Positions 16,609 to 25,447 of a stretch of 64,000 nt of DNA are shown piece after piece. Origin of the DNA: Paenibacillaceae bacterium (lineage in GTDB: Bacteria > Bacillota > Bacilli > Paenibacillales > NBRC-103111); assembly GCA_029256185.1 (NCBI GenBank), contig JAQSYI010000015.1, positions 94,337 through 158,336 of the forward strand, read 5' to 3'. The notes below the pieces were generated by a model that searched no databases, had not been told where the DNA came from, and saw only the letters and a list, made by a program, of their open reading frames with translations. Positions within the stretch are counted from its first letter, which is position 1. Each line of letters begins with the position of its first letter. The translations under genes and the position numbers were made by a program.

Positions 16609-17454
16609 CTACTTCCGCAGGTTCCAGGTATCACTGCCGTATTTCTCTATGGCCAGCCTGTCTGCCAGCTCCCGCTCATAACCGGACAATTCCGCTTCCT
16701 CCAGACGAATCCCGAGCCCCGTCTCCATCCCGGTCCGGAATACTTCCTCCGCTTCCACCAGTTCCACCGGCGGCATGCCCAATTGCTCCCGCAGTTCGTT
16801 AATGGCCACCGCACGCCGCTTGAAGCCCTCCATCATCCGTTCCCGCAGCTCGGGAGTGCGGAACTTCAGCAGAGAGAACAGCAGCGGCACATCCAGATCC
16901 AGCAGAACCGAGCCGTGCTGCAGCACCACGCCCTTCTGCCGCAGTTGGGCGCTCCCGGCGGCCTTGCGTCCCTCCACCACCAATTCGTACCATGACGGCG
17001 AATCGAAGCAGGCAGCCGATCCGGGAGCGTCATATTTGCTTTTTTCCCCGTCCGCGCTTAGATCCGCCATCTCCGCCTGCAGACCCAGTCCCCGGAAGCC
17101 GTGAAGCAACCCCTCGCTCAGCACCCGGTACGCTTCTGTTACCCGCTGTGGAATTCCCGGATACTCCTCGGCCACAATAATGCTGTAAGTCAGCTCCCGG
17201 TCATGCAGCACCGCCCGGCCGCCGGTAGGACGGCGCACGAACCCCAAGCCCAGCTGCTTAACCCGCTCAAGCTCCACCTCCGCCTCTCCCCGCTGAAAAT
17301 ATCCGATGCTTAATGTGGGCGGATTCCATCCGTAGAAGCGCACAGTCGGCAGCGACCTGCCCTCGCTTACGGCCGTCAGCACCGCCTCGTCTACAGCCAT
17401 GTTGAACTCGGGCGCTGCCTGTCGGCAACGCAGAAGACGCCAGGTTGGCGGCAT
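16609..17454 (-). CDS. lipM: Octanoyltransferase LipM
   Basis: 281-residue protein of the lipoate-ligase fold. It moves octanoyl groups from acyl carrier protein to GcvH, the first step of lipoate assembly in Bacilli. Recognisable: NMAVDEAVL, RFYGWNPPTLSIGYFQRG, FVRRPTGGRAVLHDRELTYS, and ACFDSPSWYELVVEGRK, whose Cys is the acyl-enzyme nucleophile typical of LipM rather than LplA/LipL. GSAQLRQKGVVLQHGS completes the site. Start ATG 17454 (MPPTWRLL) has AAGAGGTG upstream; the frame opens nearly 200 nt earlier without homology. Divergent from the helicase gene, as yqhM lies near yqhHG in Bacillus. Confidence 0.93.
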   Translation of the reverse strand: MPPTWRLLRCRQAAPEFNMAVDEAVLTAVSEGRSLPTVRFYGWNPPTLSIGYFQRGEAEVELERVKQLGLGFVRRPTGGRAVLHDRELTYSIIVAEEYPGIPQRVTEAYRVLSEGLLHGFRGLGLQAEMADLSADGEKSKYDAPGSAACFDSPSWYELVVEGRKAAGSAQLRQKGVVLQHGSVLLDLDVPLLFSLLKFRTPELRERMMEGFKRRAVAINELREQLGMPPVELVEAEEVFRTGMETGLGIRLEEAELSGYERELADRLAIEKYGSDTWNLRK

Positions 17455-17740
17455 ATCGGCACCTCTTTCCTTATCAATGAAAGTGTTCGGAATATGTGGG
17501 TTTGTACGGGATTTTTTTATGTGCCCGGTTATCATCATACCTGAACTGGCTATCAAAAAAAAGTAAACCGGAGATGGAGATGCCGGGTCACAACCCCTTT
17601 TTGCATCGTCTCTCTTGCCGCATATGTTATGAAAGCTTGCCAAATGGAACATACTAGACTGTACCCCTGCAAACTATGAACACAATTGCTGTATGAACCG
17701 TAAGGACAACAAGCCGCAAGCATGAAGGAGGTGCCCCAAG

Positions 17741-19684
17741 ATGAGTGCAACGAATCCGGAAAACGAGGTTCGGAACATCACGAGCAAGCTGGAGATGCAC
17801 ATAGACCGGAGTTTCACGGGGCAGATGCAGGCGAGAAGCGAGAAGAACGGGCCTTGGGATGATTGGACCCTGTTTCAGCTGGCGTATGAAGCGGAGCAGT
17901 CGCGGCTTGTTGCAAGCTTTGATGAGCTTCTGTGCCTTCAGCATATCCGCCATGTGGAGCCCATGCCCCATCAATTGGAGACGGCCCGCAAGGTGCTGCA
18001 TGAGATGCGCGGCAGGGCGATTCTGGCGGACGAGGTAGGCCTGGGCAAAACAATCGAAGCGGGCCTGATCCTCAAGGAATATATGGTGCGCGGCCTGGTC
18101 CGCAAGGCATTGATCCTGGTTCCTGCCTCTCTTGTACTCCAGTGGGTCAGAGAGCTGAACACCAAGTTCGGCATCGCCGCAGCGGCGCAAAAAAAAGAAT
18201 ATATGTGGGAACAATGCGATATTGTCGTAGCTTCCATGGACACTGCCAAGCGGGACCCCCACCGGGACATCGTGCTTAATCTGGATTATGACATGCTAAT
18301 TATTGACGAAGCGCACAAGCTGAAGAACAAGAAGACCACCAACTACCAGTTCGTAACCGACCTGCGCAAAAAATATTGCCTGCTGCTCACCGCCACACCG
18401 GTCCAAAACGATATGAAAGAGCTCTATAACCTGATCAATGTGCTCAAGCCGGGACAATTGGGCGGTCAGGGACGTTTTCAGAATTCTTATATTCTCGGTA
18501 AAAGAACACCGAAGAACGAGACCCAGCTGCAAGAGGAACTGGCCAAAATCATGATACGCAACCGGCGCAGTGATGGCGGAGTCGCCTTCACCACACGCAA
18601 AGTCCGCAACATCTCCCTGCAGCTGTCCCCGGAGGAGCTGGAGCTCTACAACGGCGTAACGGAATTCGTCCGCAGCCGCTACCAGGAATCCATGGGCGAC
18701 TTAAGCAGTGTGCTATCCCTCGTTACCCTGCAGAGGGAGGTCTGCTCCAGCCGGGATGCCGTATTCCTGACCCTGTTCAAGATGTTCAAGACCATGCCGG
18801 AGGACTCCCCGATGCGCAGCCGTGTCGGAGAGCTGGTGCAGCTGATCCGCGGGATCAAGGCCAATACCAAGGCGGAAAAAGCGATGGAGCTGATCTCCGA
18901 AATCGGCGACAAGGTGATTATCTTCACCGAGTACCGGGCGTCCCAGGAATACCTGCTGCATTATCTGAAGGAGCGCAAAATTTCCGCCGTTCCCTACCGG
19001 GGCGGCATGAACCGGGGCAAGAAGGACTGGATGATGGACCTGTTCCGCACCAGGGCGCAGGTGCTGGTGGCCACTGAAGCCGGCGGCGAGGGCATCAACC
19101 TGCAATTCTGCAACCACATGATCAACTTCGATCTGCCTTGGAATCCCATGCGGGTCGAGCAGCGGATCGGCCGGGTGCACCGGTTGGGGCAGATGAAGGA
19201 TGTCCATATTTACAATATGTCTACTGAGGGGACAATCGAGGAGCATATTCTCAATCTGCTGCACGAGAAAATCAACATGTTCGAAATGGTGATCGGCGGG
19301 TTGGACACCATCCTGGAGCGGATCGAGAAGAAGAATACCAGTCTGGAGGCGCTCCTGCTCCGCATGTCCATGGAAGCGCGGAATGAAGCCGATCTGAGAA
19401 ACCGTATGGATGAATTGGGCCGGGAATTCCACCAGGTGCGCAGGGAAGTGGAGCATCAGGAGCACGGAGGGCAAGATGCCGCTGTCGGGGCAGACAGGAC
19501 AGCGGGCCGGGAACGCGTCAAGCGGCCAGAGGGGTCTCTGCTCAGAGCGGCCGACCGGATCAAGCTGGCCCAATCCCAAGCGGATGAAGATGAGCGTTCT
19601 TTCGAAGAGGAGCAGATTCTAGCCGCCGCTTCGCGTGCTCTCGCATCCGGTATGGGCGGCGATTATGTGGAGGTGGTTCCGTGA
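17741..19684 (+). CDS. yqhH: SNF2-family DEAD/DEAH helicase (YqhH-like)
   Basis: 647-residue SF2 ATPase of the SNF2/RapA type. Walker A ILADEVGLGKTIEAGL, motif II DEAH (LIIDEAHKLKN), motif III LLTATPVQNDMKELYNL, motif V TEAGGEGINLQFC and motif VI EQRIGRVHRLGQ are all present. The C-terminal 100 residues form a charged coiled-coil-like tail (REVEHQEHGG to the end). Substrate unknown; the family remodels protein-DNA or RNA polymerase complexes. Start ATG 17741 follows GAAGGAGGTGCCCC. Stop overlaps the next start by 4 bp (GTGA), matching the yqhH-yqhG pair of B. subtilis. Confidence 0.9.
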   Translation: MSATNPENEVRNITSKLEMHIDRSFTGQMQARSEKNGPWDDWTLFQLAYEAEQSRLVASFDELLCLQHIRHVEPMPHQLETARKVLHEMRGRAILADEVGLGKTIEAGLILKEYMVRGLVRKALILVPASLVLQWVRELNTKFGIAAAAQKKEYMWEQCDIVVASMDTAKRDPHRDIVLNLDYDMLIIDEAHKLKNKKTTNYQFVTDLRKKYCLLLTATPVQNDMKELYNLINVLKPGQLGGQGRFQNSYILGKRTPKNETQLQEELAKIMIRNRRSDGGVAFTTRKVRNISLQLSPEELELYNGVTEFVRSRYQESMGDLSSVLSLVTLQREVCSSRDAVFLTLFKMFKTMPEDSPMRSRVGELVQLIRGIKANTKAEKAMELISEIGDKVIIFTEYRASQEYLLHYLKERKISAVPYRGGMNRGKKDWMMDLFRTRAQVLVATEAGGEGINLQFCNHMINFDLPWNPMRVEQRIGRVHRLGQMKDVHIYNMSTEGTIEEHILNLLHEKINMFEMVIGGLDTILERIEKKNTSLEALLLRMSMEARNEADLRNRMDELGREFHQVRREVEHQEHGGQDAAVGADRTAGRERVKRPEGSLLRAADRIKLAQSQADEDERSFEEEQILAAASRALASGMGGDYVEVVP

Positions 19685-20778
19685 ATCAGGCTTCAATCGA
19701 ACAGTTCGTCATGCGGTATCTGGAGACGACAGGCTGTCACATCGCCGAGAGAGGCGAGGGGCATGTGACTGTGAAGCTGTCTCCGGAGGCCGACAAGGAT
19801 CTGATGAACCGGGCCTACTACTGGGGATTCGTAGAACGGACAGGGGCCGCTCCCGAGCCCATGAGCTTCACCTTCGTGTTCGACCAAGAGGCGTGGTCGA
19901 ATTCTGGCCAGACGGGAGCAGGGCAGCCGCCGCGGCAACCGGGGAGCGCCGCGGGAACAAGTACGTTGGCGCCTGCCCCGGGGGGCAATTCCTCATCGGA
20001 TGTGGCTGGATCCGTGTTGAAGGGCAATGCTTCCCCGAGTGCAGCCGCAGCCGGTGAAGCTTCAACAACGGGTGTGGCACTCCCTACGGCAGACAGCATT
20101 CTGGGGCGCTACTTTGGCGCAACTCCCACTGTCTACAGCGGCTACGGCCGCATCCCCAATGATGTGATGACTTTCGGAAGCAGGCGGCTGGAGCAGCTGT
20201 TCGGCGTTGTTCAGACCCGGGGGCGCTTCATCCGCATGTTCGAGCAGCCCGATCCGGCCAGACAGAACCCCTATGCTTCACTGGGCTATTCCACCTGGCT
20301 GTGCGTGAACTACAAGCTGGAATTCGTCTGCGACATGAAGCGTGACGAGCTGCACTCGCTGGGCATCAATCTGGCTACGGGGATGATTGCCGAAGGGTTC
20401 TTCGAGCGGATCAAACGCCGCAGCCTGACACCGCAGATCCCCCCCAATGTCCATCTGGAGCCTACCTCCATCCGCCTGGAGCAGGCAGTGGCCATTCTGG
20501 AGAATCATCTGGAGACTATGGTCAAAACCTATGACCACACCTGGTCGGAGGAGGCCTGGAAGCGGCTCAAGGAGGAATGGAGCCGCATAGATGATTATTA
20601 CGGCGAGCTCCTGCAATACGCGGAGCCTGCCCAGAAGAAGGAGATCGAGGAGCAATACCGCAGCCGTGAGCAGGAAATTGACTGGCAATACCGCCCCCGG
20701 ATCCTTGTATCCGTCACCAATTGCGGTTTCTTTCACCTGGGTCAGGGCATACGGACAGCGATTGACGCCAGTCGCTAA
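19681..20778 (+). CDS. yqhG: YqhG family protein, function unknown
   Basis: 365 residues, GTG start overlapping the helicase stop. N-terminal section (KLSPEADKDLMNRAYYWGFVERTG) and the C-terminal EEAWKRLKEEWSRIDDYY...YRPRILVSVTNCGFFHLG match the YqhG family, known only as partner of YqhH. Compared with the B. subtilis protein (about 260 residues as I recall) it holds an extra low-complexity Gly/Ala/Pro/Ser stretch at about 78-140 between these blocks. No signal peptide, membrane helix or catalytic motif. Tight coupling with the helicase suggests they act together. Confidence 0.85.
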   Translation: MNQASIEQFVMRYLETTGCHIAERGEGHVTVKLSPEADKDLMNRAYYWGFVERTGAAPEPMSFTFVFDQEAWSNSGQTGAGQPPRQPGSAAGTSTLAPAPGGNSSSDVAGSVLKGNASPSAAAAGEASTTGVALPTADSILGRYFGATPTVYSGYGRIPNDVMTFGSRRLEQLFGVVQTRGRFIRMFEQPDPARQNPYASLGYSTWLCVNYKLEFVCDMKRDELHSLGINLATGMIAEGFFERIKRRSLTPQIPPNVHLEPTSIRLEQAVAILENHLETMVKTYDHTWSEEAWKRLKEEWSRIDDYYGELLQYAEPAQKKEIEEQYRSREQEIDWQYRPRILVSVTNCGFFHLGQGIRTAIDASR

Positions 20779-20919
20779 ATGTTCTCAAAAAAAACGGCAA
20801 AACTACCATCACAATGAAACAAACTTTTTGCTAGCTTTGCTCTACACTGATAGTACACAAAAACCTCCAACCGGCAACTCTGATTCTAACCTGCAAGCCT
20901 GTGAAAGAGACGGTGAAGC

Positions 20920-22056
20920 ATGAAAACCTGGAAGCTCGCAACGGGAGCATTCATAATAGGCTGCACGGCCTTGCTGCTTTCTCCCCTTACTGCAACAGCC
21001 CTTAATCCCAAGCTGCCGGATAACGGACAGGCAGCATTGTCCAGCCTGGATCAACCGGTCCATCACGAGATGCTGGCCGCTGGCACTGCTCTTGCCGCCG
21101 ATGCCCGTCAATCTGCTGCGGCAACTCCGCCAGGGCCGGAGGCCGCACCAGAGCCTCTGCAAGCCGGCCAACGGCCAAATACTCCCGAACCGGACACCCA
21201 AAAGGCGGAAACAAGCCTGATGCAGCAACATCCGGAACCGTCCTCAGGCGATGATGCCGGCACCCCTGCATTGGAGCAGCAGATCAAGCAATGGGCCACT
21301 TCCCTCTCCAAGGAACCTGGCTTCGAGGCCTGGTCCGCGGCAACCTGGAGCGTCTACCCGCTGGGTCCCGGCACGCACAGCTGGATGATCCTGCTGCAGG
21401 GCAACGGGCAAGAAATCGGCTATATGATCATAGCCTCCACCAAGGAGCATACTTATAAACTGATGGAATACGGCCTGGGTCCCAATCCGTTGTTCAGCAT
21501 GAATACGCTGTACCAAAGCTTGGTGCAGCGTGCACTCATTCCCGATACTATACCTTACGAATCATTTGCTCAAGAACCGTCCATGAAGCTTACCCGCTGG
21601 TATATCCTGCCGCTTCAGGCCGTATGGGAGGTGCAGCAGGGCACGACCACCTTATACTTGGATGCCAAAACAGGCGAGGAGCTTCCCGATATCGGAAGTT
21701 GGCTCACCGGTACCAAGGAGATACAGCAGGTTCTGTCCCAGTATCCGTTGTCCTCCGGTGTGATTTCCGAATCCCAGACCCGTGCGGACTTCGATCCGTT
21801 CATGAAGACTACCTGGTTAACTGAAACTCCACTCGCACAGCTTACCTTCGCCCAATGGAAGAGCACCGCCGCTCCAGAGCTGCACTTTACTTATCTGGGC
21901 AAATTATTCGGCGGCCGCGCCCTTTATCCGCTTGCTGTAAGCGGCTATCATCTCTGGGATACGGATTGCTCCTTCCTGCGGCTGGAGCATGAGGGCTCCC
22001 GATTTGTACCTTACATGGATGCCCTTCTTGCAGGGGAGTTATTTTCCGGTTCCTGA
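20920..22056 (+). CDS. Secreted protein, function unknown
   Basis: 378 residues. Signal peptide MKTWKLATGAFIIGCTALLLS...ATA, then a Pro/Ala/Gln-rich spacer (about 40-115), then a folded region of about 260 residues rich in Trp and Tyr (WSVYPLGPGTHSWMILLQG, GYMIIASTKEHTYKLMEYGLG, YLDAKTGEELPDIG). The last piece, with TTTLYLDAKTGEEL, recalls PepSY-like segments but I cannot assign it. Start ATG 20920 with weak GAGACGGTG site. A possible promoter TTGCTA-17-TAGTAC lies at 20829-20857. Followed by a hairpin shared with the converging yqzE. Confidence 0.75.
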   Translation: MKTWKLATGAFIIGCTALLLSPLTATALNPKLPDNGQAALSSLDQPVHHEMLAAGTALAADARQSAAATPPGPEAAPEPLQAGQRPNTPEPDTQKAETSLMQQHPEPSSGDDAGTPALEQQIKQWATSLSKEPGFEAWSAATWSVYPLGPGTHSWMILLQGNGQEIGYMIIASTKEHTYKLMEYGLGPNPLFSMNTLYQSLVQRALIPDTIPYESFAQEPSMKLTRWYILPLQAVWEVQQGTTTLYLDAKTGEELPDIGSWLTGTKEIQQVLSQYPLSSGVISESQTRADFDPFMKTTWLTETPLAQLTFAQWKSTAAPELHFTYLGKLFGGRALYPLAVSGYHLWDTDCSFLRLEHEGSRFVPYMDALLAGELFSGS

Positions 22057-22081
22057 TATTTTCTCCTCCTTCCTATATACG

Positions 22082-22130
22082 AAAAGCTGCGTACAGCATG
22101 ATGTCCGCCATCATCCCTGCAGCAGCTTTT
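22082..22130. terminator. Terminator between converging genes
   Basis: AAAAGCTGC (22082-22090) pairs with GCAGCTTTT (22122-22130), with a smaller inner hairpin; T-runs on both strands suggest two-way function. Confidence 0.75.
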
Positions 22131-22366
22131 CACTTGCCATCCGCCCTCGATTTTCTCCATGAGGCCAGGATGGTTTTTTTCTGCCTGTACCATAGACCAA
22201 GCGAGAACGGCAACATGCCGAACCAACGGTAAGACCAGTGCAGCTCTCTTTTTTTGATGCGCCGCTCCTGGCGGTATTGCCTGCGGATGTCCTTGGGCAT
22301 ATCAATGTAAGTTACCGCACGTTCGGTAATATATTTGACCAGATCATCGCCTTTGATTTTAGCCAT
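22130..22366 (-). CDS. yqzE: YqzE family protein
   Basis: 78-residue basic protein. GDDLVKYITERAVTYIDMP, then a highly charged stretch RQYRQERRIKKRELH and YRWFGMLPFSLGLWYR match YqzE, a small protein encoded near the comG operon in Bacilli and of unknown role. The frame opens at 22432; ATG 22366 (MAKIKGDD) is preferred because the family begins at this point and AGGAG stands just before it, although the spacing is short. No membrane helix beyond the short hydrophobic FGMLPFSLGLW. Confidence 0.75.
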   Translation of the reverse strand: MAKIKGDDLVKYITERAVTYIDMPKDIRRQYRQERRIKKRELHWSYRWFGMLPFSLGLWYRQKKTILASWRKSRADGK

Positions 22367-22485
22367 TTCTCCTGATGCACCCCGAATCTCGCTGTCGCTA
22401 TGCGAAAAATGTTCTTTATTCATTTTTTCCATATCGCGGCTGATTTAAACGAGGTAGACTAAAGAGGGACGGCAACGCGCTGCCT

Positions 22486-22575
22486 CGGTTACAGATACTC
22501 AAAACTTAGCGGATGCTTACGAAGCCAGTTTTTCGCTGTAACCGCTCTGCTTGGTTACAGATACTCAAAACTTTT
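22486..22575 (-). repeat. Dispersed hairpin repeat, copy set 1
   Basis: On the minus strand two units start with GTTTTGAG (22571-22564 and 22505-22498, period 66). The first unit folds as CTGTAACC...GGTTACAG and ends with GCGAAAAACTGGCTTCG and TAAGCAT. The second unit is cut after its first hairpin arm. The tail matches the repeats at 59795-59985 and 63901-64000. Confidence 0.75.
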
Positions 22576-22589
22576 AGGAGCGGATCAAC

Positions 22590-23465
22590 TTGCAGTTTAT
22601 ATCGGATTACAAGAGTGAGACTACGCTTAGGCTGGGCTTCAACAGCTTGGCGCAGCGGGTGTTCGGGATCGATTTCGAGCAATGGTACCAGTTGGGGTGC
22701 TGGAATGACGACTATATCTGCTATTCCTTTGCAGACGGGGAGCGGATTGTCGCCAATGTATCCATTAATAAGATGAAACTGCTTTTGGATGGGCGCATCT
22801 GCCATGCTTTGCAGCTTGCCACCGTCATGACCGATCCGGAGTACCGCAACCGCGGGCTGTGCCGGAAGCTTCTGGAAACGGCGTTGGCCCATCATGAGAG
22901 CGCCCATGAATTCACCTACCTGTACGCCAATGCCAGTGTGCAGGATTATTATCCCCGGTTCGGTTTTGCGCAGAAGCGCTTGACCCGGATTACGGCGAAG
23001 GCTGAAACTGCAGGTTTCATGCGGCATCCCGTGCGCCAGCTGGACATAAGAAATCCAAGAGACTGGGAATTAATCAGGAAGCTGACAGCGGAGCGGACAG
23101 CCCCCTCCAGCCGCTGCGCCGTCTTGAATGGAGACAACATATTTGCTTGGTATTGCTTAAATGAATTTCCGCAGGAGCTCTATTATCTCGAGGATCAAGA
23201 AATTCTGGTGGTTTGCAGAAAGACGGGAGATACTCTGCTGCTCCTGGATGTGGTAAGCCGCCGCGGCGTGGGGATCAGCGATTTTATCGGTTCTTTTGCA
23301 GAGGGAGATCAGGTGCATATAGAGTTTGATTTTACCCCGGGCTTTGCGGATATCGTCCCTGTGGCAGAAACCCTGGAGCTTAGGCAGACGGATCTCTTTT
23401 TCATGAAGCCGTCCTCCGCACTGCTGCCGGAGGGATGCCGATTGCCCCTGACAGCCCGTACGTAG
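22590..23465 (+). CDS. GNAT-family N-acetyltransferase
   Basis: 291 residues. The acetyl-CoA binding motif A is visible as LATVMTDPEYRNRGLCRKLLE (about residues 74-94; V..DP.YR..G...LL), followed by the beta-bulge strand FTYLYANASVQDYYPRFGF, where a Tyr could act as general acid. The C-terminal half (about 150-291) resembles the sterol-carrier-like tail of two-domain GNATs but is not certain. Start is TTG 22590 with AGGAGCG 8 nt upstream; no ATG is available in the conserved N terminus. Substrate unknown. Standalone gene, ending at a bidirectional terminator. Confidence 0.82.
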   Translation: MQFISDYKSETTLRLGFNSLAQRVFGIDFEQWYQLGCWNDDYICYSFADGERIVANVSINKMKLLLDGRICHALQLATVMTDPEYRNRGLCRKLLETALAHHESAHEFTYLYANASVQDYYPRFGFAQKRLTRITAKAETAGFMRHPVRQLDIRNPRDWELIRKLTAERTAPSSRCAVLNGDNIFAWYCLNEFPQELYYLEDQEILVVCRKTGDTLLLLDVVSRRGVGISDFIGSFAEGDQVHIEFDFTPGFADIVPVAETLELRQTDLFFMKPSSALLPEGCRLPLTART

Positions 23466-23506
23466 ATTAATTTTCCACTCCTGCACTTAACCGGGGTTCA
23501 CCGCAA

Positions 23507-23544
23507 ATAAACCATCCCTCCCATAACCGGGAAGGATGGTTTAT
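23507..23544. terminator. Bidirectional terminator between GNAT gene and argS
   Basis: ATAAACCATCC (23507-23517) pairs with GGATGGTTTAT (23534-23544), extended by TCCC/GGGA inside. Confidence 0.85.
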
Positions 23545-23554
23545 CCGCTTTGAC

Positions 23555-25273
23555 TCAAATTTGTTCCGGTGACTCCAGACCAATCAGCTTCAACCCGTTG
23601 CGCAGCGTGATCTGCACCGACTTGACCAGAGCCAGCCGGGCTTGACGAACCGCCTGGTCCTCCACCAGAATCGGACATTCGTGATAGAAGCGGTTGAACG
23701 CCTGGGCCAGGTCCACCAGATAACGGCTGACAATGGACGGCTCCAGCTTCCACATGGCTTGCTGGACCTGTTCGCCGAACACGTACAATTCCTTAAGCGC
23801 CAGCTGCGCTTCCATATTGGTCAGCAGGCTTGCATCGACGGGACCATCGAGAGCAAGCTCAATACTGCTGCTCCCCCCGTTGGCCTTGCGCAGCACACTG
23901 CATGCCCGGGCATGGGTATATTGCACATAAGGGCCGGTTTCCCCGTCGAAATTAAGCGCATCCTCCCAGGAGAAGACCACATCCTTGATCCGGTTGGTGG
24001 ATAAGTCGTTAAATACAATCGCCCCCACGCCTACCTGGCGCGCCACCTCATCCTTGTTGGGCATACTCGGATTCTTCGCCTCAATAATCTCCCGCACCCG
24101 CTCCACGGAACGGGTCAAGAGCTCATCCAGCATCACCACATTGCCCTTGCGCGTAGACAGCTTGGCTCCTTCCAGACTGACCTGGCCAAAAGGCACATGG
24201 ATCATGTTCTTGGACCACTCATAGCCCATCAATTCCACAATCTTGAACAACTGGTTGAAGTGAAGGCTCTGCGCCGCTCCGGTGACATACAGACATTTAT
24301 GAAAATCATAGGTTTGCTGCCGGTATATGGCCGCCGCCACGTCCCGGGTATGATACAAGGTGGCTCCGTCCTTCTTGATCATCAGCGCGGGAGGCATGTT
24401 ATACTCCTCCAGGCGGACCAGGAGCGCGCCGTCATCCTCCTCCAGCATGCCCTTCTCCTTCAATTCACGGACCGGCTCATCCATCTTGTCGTTGTAGAAG
24501 CTCTCGCCTGCATAAGAATCGAAGCTGATGCCAAGCAGACTGTAGATTTTGTTGAACTCCTTCAGACTGATATCCACGAACCAGCGCCACAGCCGATGGG
24601 CTTCGGCATCATTGCGCTCCAGCTTCACAAACCAGGAGCGGGCCTCCTCCTCCATCTCCGGCTTCTGCTCCGCCTCATCATGGAACTTCACATACAGGCG
24701 GAGCAGCTCAAGAATCCCGCCTTCTTCCACCGCACGCTCCTCACCCCAGTTCTGGTAAGCCACAATGAGCTTGCCGAACTGCGTTCCCCAGTCTCCGAGA
24801 TGGTTTACACCCACACAGGTAAAACCGAGAAACTGGTGAATCTGGTACAAGGCATTACCGATCATGGTGGAGCGGAGATGCCCGACGTGAAACGGCTTGG
24901 CAATATTGGGAGACGAGAAGTCAATCACGACGGTCTTACCTTGGCCCATGTCGGCGGAGCCGTAACGTTCCCGCTCCTGAAGAATAGCTTCTACCAATGC
25001 GGCGGCGAACACCTGCTTGTCCAAATACACATTCACATAACCGGAGACCGAGTCCACCCGGGCGAACGGCTCGGATACTCCCAGCTTTTCCTTGATCTCA
25101 TCGGCAATCGCTTGGGGAGATTTGCGCAGCGCCTTGGAGAGCTTGAAGCAAGGCAGCGAGAAATCCCCCATCTCCGGATTAGGCGGATATTCAATCAGGT
25201 CCTTCAGCATACCGGCATCCAGGCCGTTAACGGCGGCAATCTGCCGGGCCAGTTCTTCCTTGTAGTTAACCAT
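23555..25273 (-). CDS. argS: Arginyl-tRNA synthetase
   Basis: 572-residue class I synthetase charging tRNA-Arg. HIGH signature as KPFHVGHLRSTMIGNAL, KMSK-like loop as KLSTRKGNVV, N-terminal Add-1 domain (about 1-100) and C-terminal DALR anticodon-binding domain with the terminal LRNGLKLIGLESPEQI. Length is close to Bacillus ArgS (about 556). Start ATG 25273 (MVNYKEEL) has AAGGAAG upstream; the frame opens 96 nt earlier. A hairpin lies in the leader but I see no T-box consensus. Followed by a shared terminator. Confidence 0.96.
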   Translation of the reverse strand: MVNYKEELARQIAAVNGLDAGMLKDLIEYPPNPEMGDFSLPCFKLSKALRKSPQAIADEIKEKLGVSEPFARVDSVSGYVNVYLDKQVFAAALVEAILQERERYGSADMGQGKTVVIDFSSPNIAKPFHVGHLRSTMIGNALYQIHQFLGFTCVGVNHLGDWGTQFGKLIVAYQNWGEERAVEEGGILELLRLYVKFHDEAEQKPEMEEEARSWFVKLERNDAEAHRLWRWFVDISLKEFNKIYSLLGISFDSYAGESFYNDKMDEPVRELKEKGMLEEDDGALLVRLEEYNMPPALMIKKDGATLYHTRDVAAAIYRQQTYDFHKCLYVTGAAQSLHFNQLFKIVELMGYEWSKNMIHVPFGQVSLEGAKLSTRKGNVVMLDELLTRSVERVREIIEAKNPSMPNKDEVARQVGVGAIVFNDLSTNRIKDVVFSWEDALNFDGETGPYVQYTHARACSVLRKANGGSSSIELALDGPVDASLLTNMEAQLALKELYVFGEQVQQAMWKLEPSIVSRYLVDLAQAFNRFYHECPILVEDQAVRQARLALVKSVQITLRNGLKLIGLESPEQI

Positions 25274-25300
25274 GGATATCTTCCTTTCATACCAACAGAA

Positions 25301-25319
25301 GCACCCCGGTCTGGGGTGC
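25301..25319 (-). promoter_or_regulatory. Hairpin in the argS leader
   Basis: GCACCCC/GGGGTGC with 5-nt loop, 28 bp upstream of the argS start codon. No T-run follows, so it is not a clear terminator; could influence translation or mark the end of an upstream unit. Confidence 0.4.
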
Positions 25320-25447
25320 CCTGGAATAATAAGCATGAGTATTAATTGGTTTGAACACTTCTGAAGCATAATTATACAATATGCCGGGTTTTATGGCAAA
25401 CTTAAACTTTTGCCCGATTGCCGCCGCTCCCCGGTTCGCCCCGTTAT

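Noticed and set aside
25301..25319. argS leader hairpin considered as a T-box terminator
   Set aside because: No T-box consensus (GGTGG..CCGCG type) and too little leader sequence were found upstream of argS.
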